The position numbers and the translations under genes were made by a program. From Cladopsammia gracilis (Eukaryota > Cnidaria > Anthozoa > Scleractinia > Dendrophylliidae): a stretch of DNA of 64,000 bases. Location: assembly GCA_022457155.1 (NCBI GenBank), contig JAJGOT010000052.1, positions 1,657,501-1,721,500 of the forward strand, written 5' to 3'. This document shows, one piece after another, positions 58,063 to 64,000 of this stretch (the stretch's first letter is position 1; each line of letters begins with the position of its first letter). The notes beneath the pieces are model-generated. The model searched no databases and was not told where the DNA came from. It saw only the letters and a program-made list of their open reading frames with translations.

Positions 58063-58180
58063 CCGTACTTATTCCAATAGGCGCCCACCTTTGAAAAAGC
58101 GCCTACCTCGAATATGAGTTTCCACCCTCAGGGTTCCGAAATTAAATAAGTGCCCAGGGCGCTTATTTGAAGAAATACGG
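58063..58180. mobile_element. Short MITE, CCGTA...TACGG ends with TA flanks
   Basis: TA-CCGTACTTATTCCAATAGG faces CTTATTTGAAGAAATACGG-TA, with GGCGCC-type blocks just inside both ends. Same end family as the element at 63133-63663. Confidence 0.7.
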
Positions 58181-58412
58181 TATTTGTTTCTGTTAGTTAA
58201 ATGGTCAGCCCCACTAGCACTTGTGCTATAAACACTTACCGAAGGTAAATAAAAGTCATGTAATTTATTTTTAATTTTAAATTGAAACAATACTACCTGA
58301 AGGTTTTTTTAATTTTCGAATTTAGAGATTTCCCGACCAAGTCAAATTTAGTCACAAAAAATATAAGAATATAAACGGCACGCACAGCGAGCAGCATCGG
58401 TGACGTTTCCCA

Positions 58413-58573
58413 ATAGACTATTTTGTAAATGTTGTGTTCCCAGTGCATCTTGGGTAGTTGCAAACGACCAGTTTGGTAGGTAATTTGAAATTTAAATTTT
58501 GGCCGTTTGCCCCCACAAAGGAATAGAACTACCCAAGATGCACTGGGAACACAACATTAGTAAAATAGTCTAT
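58413..58573. mobile_element. MITE with about 48-bp inverted arms
   Basis: ATAGACTATTTTGTAAATGT then TGTGTTCCCAGTGCATCTTG is mirrored by the right arm ending TAAAATAGTCTAT. Non-coding. Confidence 0.85.
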
Positions 58574-58814
58574 CCGCGGTAGGAAAAAAAGATGGCGACT
58601 GGTACATTTACCCATAATTCTTAGCGCACAAAAATCTTAACAACGTTCATAAAAATGTAATGAAAAGTTATAAAATCTTCAAACCTAGTCTACACATTGT
58701 CCTTAGTACTGGAACAAATATTGTAAAAATTTGGCTTTCGTTGTGCCTTATGTGCTGTGTTAGGTCCGCAAGGCGGGTAAAATGAACAGCCGCCATCTTT
58801 TTTCCTACGGTGGA
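58574..58814. mobile_element. Inverted-repeat element with AAGATGGCG ends
   Basis: CCGCGGTAGGAAAAAAAGAT then GGCG on the left faces CGCCATCTTTTTTCCTACGG on the right. It directly abuts the previous MITE. Interior AT-rich, no ORF. Confidence 0.6.
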
Positions 58815-59224
58815 TTTGGGTCCGAGGTTCTACAAAATTTAGCAATTATTAAAGGGCTTGGATTCTCTGAATGGTTTGTTCAATACTGATACAGTATTAA
58901 TAACACTGAAAGAGTCCTAACGCCACTGTCACATAACCACTTGTATTAAAAAGGCTCTTAATATTTCGGTGTTATTCCCCGTTCTTTTATTATTTTCAGT
59001 TTCAAGTTCTTCACGAAAGATCAAAAGCATGGGAGCGTCTTTTGTCCCTGTTCGTTTACCTGCAAAGATACAGCTCATATAAAAACCCCTGCAGAATGGA
59101 ACGGTAAAACCATTAAAAAGATGGCACGGGGACACAAAGTAGTCTACATTTATTGTCAGGTAAGATAATTTCATGTTTAGCTCATGTCACGAGCGTTTCC
59201 ACTGGTTAGCCACTACTACTACCG

Positions 59225-59414
59225 AATAGGCCATTTGCACGATGACGTCATTTGACTACTACTACCAGAATTCATTTCGTTTTTCCATTCTTATTTAAAT
59301 TTTGTAATCCCAGTGCGGTTTAAATAACAATAGCCCTAATTTGCACTACAAAACAAAAAACTGAAGGATTCTGGTAGTAGTAGTCAAATGACGTCATCGT
59401 GCAAATGGCCTATT
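59225..59414. mobile_element. MITE with perfect 47-bp terminal inverted repeats
   Basis: AATAGGCCATTTGCACGATG then ACGTCATTTGACTACTACTA is matched exactly by the right arm ending AAATGGCCTATT. Total length is 190 bp. The arms each carry a TGACGTCAT site. Confidence 0.9.
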
Positions 59415-59743
59415 ATCACTTAAATTACTAGTCTTATAATATAGAGGATAAAATTACTGAATGCTGATTGGCTGACAAAGAGGCATTTTTCCTTAAATGA
59501 GGACAAAATTACTCACTTCTGATCGGTTGAGCACCAAAATTTCTCACTCGTGCTTGGTTGAGCGCGTCGTTTTAGTTGCATTCAGTTGGCTTGACGAGAT
59601 TTTGAAGAAAATTTACAAGACAGAGCGCTCGCATGTTTTGTTATATAAAAGGAAGAAATCGGATGATATCTAAGAAGAGAATTCTACAGGTGAATTACAG
59701 CATTTTACGCAAAATAGGAAGCGATTAGTGTGTTAAATCTTGG

Positions 59744-60530
59744 GGTGCGTTCCTTTGGTCAGAATCCAAATCCTGATTTTGAATCCAAAAACGGATTTTT
59801 GATCTGTTCCTTTGGACGAATCCTAAAAAGGATTTCGAATCCATCGAATTAACTCTGAGGAAGGACTCGATGGATTCAATCCAAATCCGGATTCTTTGAA
59901 TTTGAAATCCAAGCGTTCCATTAGAACGGATTTGAAAAAATACTGTTGGTCAGCGGGGTTTAGCAGTTCATATGGTACACTCTATTTACCATATATGACA
60001 TATCTTGGTAAGCAAAGCAGCTCCAGCGCCATTTTTGTCCCAGAGACCAAGAAAGGTAATCATTTGTTTAATTTTCTTTTAAAAAGCCAATAGTTTAGAG
60101 CAAATAAAAATTTTCCTCGCCCTTCTGGCGTTTTTTAACACCAGCAAAGTTTAACTATTTTTTGCCCCTTTTCTCTTTGTTTCTTAATTATTTATTCCTG
60201 TAAACTTGTTAGTTAATTTTTTGAGAAATAAATAAATAAATAAATAAATAAATACGAGGCTGCGTACTGGTGACTTTTTTTCTTTGTGTTCTACCGTTGT
60301 TCGTGTTGTCTTGCACTCTATTACAAATATATCTTTATAACTTTCGTTGCTTTGTTTTATGTCACCCATGAATTAGTCATCAATAGTCAAGCATACCCCG
60401 AGCGGTGCAAGATCTTATTGGAGTCACGTGACACAAATCTTTTTCTGGATTTGGCGTTCCTTTGAAAACCGCGAGTCCGAAGAATCCTTCCCAACAAATC
60501 TGTTTTTGGATTCGACCAAAGGAACGCACC
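59744..60530. mobile_element. Non-autonomous TIR element with 5-bp CTTGG target duplication
   Basis: GGTGCGTTCCTTTGGTC on the left faces GACCAAAGGAACGCACC on the right, flanked by CTTGG on both sides (59739-59743, 60531-60535). Ends contain repeated AATCC/GGATT words. The interior includes an (AAAT)n run. No transposase. Superfamily not assigned. Confidence 0.8.
60223..60254. repeat. (AAAT)n microsatellite
   Basis: GAAATAAATAAATAAATAAA continuing for about eight units. Confidence 0.9.
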
Positions 60531-60689
60531 CTTGGATTTACTAGGCCTGCAGGCCAGTTTGCGACGGTTGAAGACCTTGAATATACAATATTTTTATTTC
60601 AACTCACACAAGATCTAGTTTACAAAAAAAGGAAAAAGAAAAGAATTTAAAAATAAAACTAGATTATAGATATAGAAAAGAAAAAACCA

Positions 60690-61803
60690 AAGAAAAAATT
60701 AACAGATAGAATTCGTGAGTTTGGAGCATCCAAATAGCTATAGAGCTAATCGAGTGGATGACCCAAAAGGAAAACTGAGTACAAAGAAATGTAAGATTTA
60801 AATTACATAAATTAAGATAAAAAGTATTTCTTCCTGAACTAATAATATTAATTTAAGTATTTAATGTAACAATAAAGTCATCGTAATTATTGATCATTGA
60901 ATTCTTAATAGTTTTACGAAATGAGGATAGAATAGGAATTTGTTAATTGATGGGGAACCCCAAAGGCGTGAACCAGTGTAGCGAAGGGTACGAATGCCAT
61001 ATTGAGTAGTGTTAACAGATATATTTTCATTGAGCGGTTGACGGGTTAAATAACAATATGTAGAGGAAACTTTTAAAGTAATCATCAAAGCAGGAAGGGG
61101 TCATATTGCGAAACTACTGATAAACGAGAGATATAATTTCATGATTAATTATATCATTGAATTTCAGTAAATTGAGGGATTTAAAAATTGGTTCAGAGTG
61201 TGATTTTGGTTCAGAGAAAGTTGTAATTCTAATTGTTCTTTTTTGAATTGTAATTATTGGTTTTAAGTAACTAGGGAATGTCAGACCCCAGACCTCGGAA
61301 CACCATAAATAAGAATGGGGTAAACTAGGGAATTATAAAGCTTAACAAGAATATTAGTATTAACATAATAACTCATTTTTGATAAAATACCAACAGTTTT
61401 CGACAATTTTAGGCAAAGTTCGTCAATGTTAGTTTTCCAAGTTAAATTTGAATCAAAAATAATACCCAGATATCAGTTTAGAGAATTTACTTGTTTAATA
61501 TCTGAACCATCAATTTTTAAATTAATTGTTTGGTTTGGTTTCATGTTTTAGAATGAAAAAGTATAAAGTTTATTTTAGAAATACTAAGTGCTAATCTGTT
61601 TAATTTCATCCATTCAGTAACTAATTTAAGCTCATTATTTAACATTTGTTCAAGATAATTAAGGTCCTTACAAGCAAAATAAATGTTGGTGTCATCAGCA
61701 AATAGATGAAATGTTTGCAAATTAGAAGAATTAGGTAAATCTTAAAAATATATTAAAAATAGTATAGGCCCTAAAATGGATTCTTGAGAAACTCCGCAGG
61801 TTA
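60690..61803 (-). pseudogene. Non-LTR retrotransposon, 3' part of RT and tail (decayed)
   Basis: On the minus strand, CGVSQESILGPILFLIYF, then FHLFADDTNIYFACKDL (the catalytic A/F-A-D-D box), LNNELKLVTEWMKLNRLAL, FDSNLTWKTNIDELCLKLSK, LVKLYNSLVYPILIYG and, near the end, TTQYGIRTLRYTGSRLWGSP. Several stops and frame changes show it is dead. It continues to the right at 62534-62860, beyond an inserted element. Confidence 0.75.
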
Positions 61804-62236
61804 TTACTCATGCGCGAAGCGGCACGAGGTAAGGTTTCGGCTCCGTTTTTCTTGTTTGTTTTTTTTGTGTCACGATTTTGCATGCACATTTATGCGCGCA
61901 TATTTTAAATTGTGCACTTCCGGTTCATATCTTTGCCTTCTACACTTCCTCTTTAGTGACTTCCGGCTACCCTCACTTCCGGTAAAAGGGCGTTACTTAA
62001 GTGTCACGACAACATCTCCTACAACCCTACATACATTACTATGTTCACGTTTGGTATATATAAGACTTAAACAAAAAGGATCACTGGCTTCATTGTGGTA
62101 CAGTCTTCATTTACAAAACATTCAATATGAATGATATATATGAAATATTATTTATATTTATATTTATAATGATTATTTCATATATATCATTCACATTCAC
62201 TTCTTTCACGGGAACATATGAACCTACAATTGACCT

Positions 62237-62271
<35 letters not shown>

Positions 62272-62533
62272 AGAGCATCGCACCGGTATCGCGAGGCCAC
62301 GGGTTCGAACCCCGTTGAAGTCCTGAATTTTTTTCAGGCTTCTTTTCGCAATTGCTTAAATTGCGTTCACAACTGCGAGGATCATTCTTCATTTGAAAAC
62401 ATTCAATAGTTAACAACGTGGTTTGCAGGAATGATGACTGAATGAAAGGAGTAACTCTTCTCCCTGTCGGACATCTTCTCATCATGTTTAAAATATATAT
62501 AAAAAAAACTTTCTTACGCATGCGCATGAGTAA
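61804..62533. mobile_element. Element inserted in the retrotransposon, carrying a tRNA-like SINE
   Basis: TTACTCATGCGC at the left faces GCGCATGAGTAA at the right, and the RT coding sequence resumes on either side. The interior has a second inversion (about 62126-62195, ATGATATATATGAAATA facing TATTTCATATATATCAT) and a tRNA-derived repeat. A target duplication was not fixed. Confidence 0.5.
62252..62323 (+). repeat. tRNA-Thr-like sequence, probably a SINE head
   Basis: The acceptor stem GGCTTCA/TGAAGTC closes. The D arm is GCTCAGTTGGTAGAGC, the anticodon loop CCGGTAT gives GGU (Thr), and the T arm is ACGGG-TTCGAAC-CCCGT. Position 33 is C instead of U and the last anticodon pair is A-C, unusual for a working tRNA. 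It continues into CCTGAATTTTTTTCAGGC and AATTGCGTTCACAACTGCGA, a tail seen in dispersed cnidarian repeats. Frames read through it as WLHSSVGRASHRYREATG are not proteins. Confidence 0.55.
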
Positions 62534-62860
62534 AGGCTGCTTGGAGCCTCTTGTTGCTAAATGATCTGATTTGTGTCCATTAATGCATACAAATTTTTCT
62601 CGAAGTGAGAGATAAGATTTAAACCAATTATAGACATTGCCTCTTATTCCATAATGGTATAACATTGATAGTGAGATAGAATGATTAACTGTGTCAAAAG
62701 CTTTTTTCAAATCAATAAAGATTCCACAACCAAATTCATTATCATCAATAGAATTGCGTATAGATTCAGTAATATAGTAATGAGAGCATGAAGAAATTCA
62801 TTCATGGCGACAAAAGGTTTTAAAGTGCCTTCACTTCATTGAATATATGTGGATTTCTGC
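62534..62860 (-). pseudogene. Non-LTR retrotransposon, 5' part of RT (decayed)
   Basis: Minus strand: SHYYITESIRNSIDDNEFGC, GIFIDLKKAFDTVNHSISLS (the D-x-KAFDTVNH catalytic box), YHYGIRGNVYNWFKSYLSL and REKFVCINGHKSDHLATRG. The RT core motif 'CGVxQxSILGP' that should follow lies at about 61790, on the far side of the inserted element. Confidence 0.75.
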
Positions 62861-63132
62861 GGACCTAGCTAAAGAAAAGAACTTTGGCAGATTTTGCTGA
62901 AAGAGACAATATACGTTTAACGGGAGAAAGAATAAGACTGAAAGAAGTCAAAGAAAGTAATTAAATCGCCAAACGTGCAAGCAAGTATGAATTGAACTCG
63001 CGATTTCTTGTTGTTATCAAAGTGGCAAAAAACTTCAAAACACAGGTACGCTTAATAAATAAAACTTGCTTTGTTTTTGTCATAAAGTGTCTTATCAATT
63101 AAAAATTAGGCTATGTTCTCTAGATGTACATA

Positions 63133-63663
63133 CCGTATTTTCTCGATTAAACGCCGGGCCCCGAATAAACGCCGGGTCGACCACGAGGCCGAGTTTTAAA
63201 TAAACGCCGGGGGCGTTTATTCGAGGTCCCGGCGTTTATTCGGGGCCGGCGTTTATTTGAGCTCGGTATAGGTCACTGCTTTTTATTGTACAATTTATTA
63301 GATGCATAAAACCGCCAGTTAATACCGCTCTCGAGTGCTTTCAAATGTCCTTTGCTAACATATGGCAGCCATAAATCAAGAAACAGAAACATAACGATAC
63401 GATCGCAACTACGAATTGTCACTGTCACAAATGTTCTTGTTAAGTTTTGCCTTTGTAACTCGTGGAACTTAATATATTTTCCATTAAAAGACACTACTCG
63501 AAAAAGGTAAAAATATACCCCTGTTTTATAAACGCCGGGCCCCGAATAAACGCCGGCTTCGAATAAACGCCGGCTTCGAATAAACGCCGGCTTCGAATAA
63601 ACGCCGGGTCTACAAGGCTGAGTTTTAAATAAACGCCGGGGGCGTTTGTTCGAGAAAATACGG
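63133..63663. mobile_element. TIR element with repeated AATAAACGCCGG blocks
   Basis: TA-CCGTATTTTCTCGATTAAAC faces GTTTGTTCGAGAAAATACGG-TA. TA duplication and matching ends are clear. Just inside both ends are arrays of GAATAAACGCCGG (about five on the right), partly inverted to each other (GGCGTTTATTCG). The unique centre (63270-63510) has only a 73-codon chance frame. Confidence 0.8.
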
Positions 63664-63665
63664 TA

Positions 63666-64000
63666 ACAGCTAAATGTATCTTTGACCGATTAGAATTTTA
63701 TTTTACAGTGAGTTCAAAAGTTTTTTCTCGTCAGTTTGAGAGAGTATTTTCACTTCGGGTACCTTGACTCAGGAACCTCAACGTTGACGATGTCACCTCG
63801 TAAAAGTTGAAAGCGCGTAAGTTTTGCATTGATATTTATACTCACGAAATACAGCTCCCGAACATATTTTCGCGAAATTAAATACGCGCGAAAATTAGTA
63901 AGAGTAGGGTAGTTGCAAGTCTGAATTAATGACTCTTGGATTTATATTATAAATAAGAAATAGCATGTTCCCTTGTAAAATTAAGGATTATATATTTATA
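63666..64000. other. Gene-free end of window
   Basis: No ORF, RNA gene or repeat noticed. Confidence 0.4.

Noticed and set aside
62218..62409. 63-codon ORF with WLHSSVGRASHRYREATG
   Set aside because: It is the tRNA-like SINE translated, a known kind of false gene call.

Overview
The window looks like nuclear DNA of a cnidarian, most likely a stony coral. It has GT-AG introns, AT-rich non-coding DNA, abundant short inverted-repeat elements, tRNA-derived SINE-like repeats, a BEL/Pao retrotransposon, and tumour-necrosis-factor-receptor (TNFR) genes with intracellular death domains. It holds no operons, rRNA genes, CRISPR arrays or other bacterial features. Species assignment is an inference from family content.

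Region 1 (about 1-20.2 kb, + strand) is a tandem cluster of TNFR/death-domain genes. Gene A (left, partly outside the window) keeps a good death-domain sequence (about 1.73-2.06 kb), but its reading frame is disrupted, so it looks like a decaying copy. Gene B (3,671-8,597; 3 coding exons, 410 aa) and gene C (12,838-20,205; 3 coding exons, 473 aa) share the same plan: a tiny signal-peptide exon, one large exon for the cysteine-rich ectodomain, stalk and membrane segment, and a last exon for the death domain. Intron phases are identical (0 and 1). B and C are related in exon 1, intron 1 and exon 2, yet their death-domain exons differ, whereas C's death domain is almost identical to A's. This points to exon exchange or gene conversion in the array.

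Region 2 (about 20.3-22.7 kb) is a foldback element with 45-bp internal repeats, then gene-poor DNA.

Region 3 (22,697-54,023) is a direct duplication of a unit of roughly 9 kb: copy 1 is 22,697-32,492 and copy 2 is 32,493-54,023. The copies are nearly identical by eye. They differ by insertions, and each insertion can be read against its empty site in the other copy: a 0.8-kb hAT-like element in copy 1; in copy 2 a 4.85-kb TIR element with 10-bp target duplication, a complete BEL/Pao retrotransposon (45,430-51,514) with matching LTRs and one intact 1729-residue polyprotein, and a 1.5-kb TIR element carrying reverse-transcriptase remnants. This is either a young tandem duplication or two haplotypes joined end to end by an assembler. 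The unit itself carries nested MITEs, a Harbinger-like element, internal tandem repeats and one conserved 137-codon antisense ORF.

Region 4 (54-64 kb) has a few weakly supported coding segments (minus 54.06-54.31 and 55.39-55.93 kb; plus 57.18-57.50 kb), two tRNA-derived SINE-like repeats, at least seven inverted-repeat elements, and a decayed non-LTR retrotransposon on the minus strand that was split by another element.

The only confident host genes are the TNFR genes: predicted single-pass membrane receptors that would bind TNF-type ligands outside the cell and recruit death-domain adaptors inside. Most of the rest is transposon-derived.
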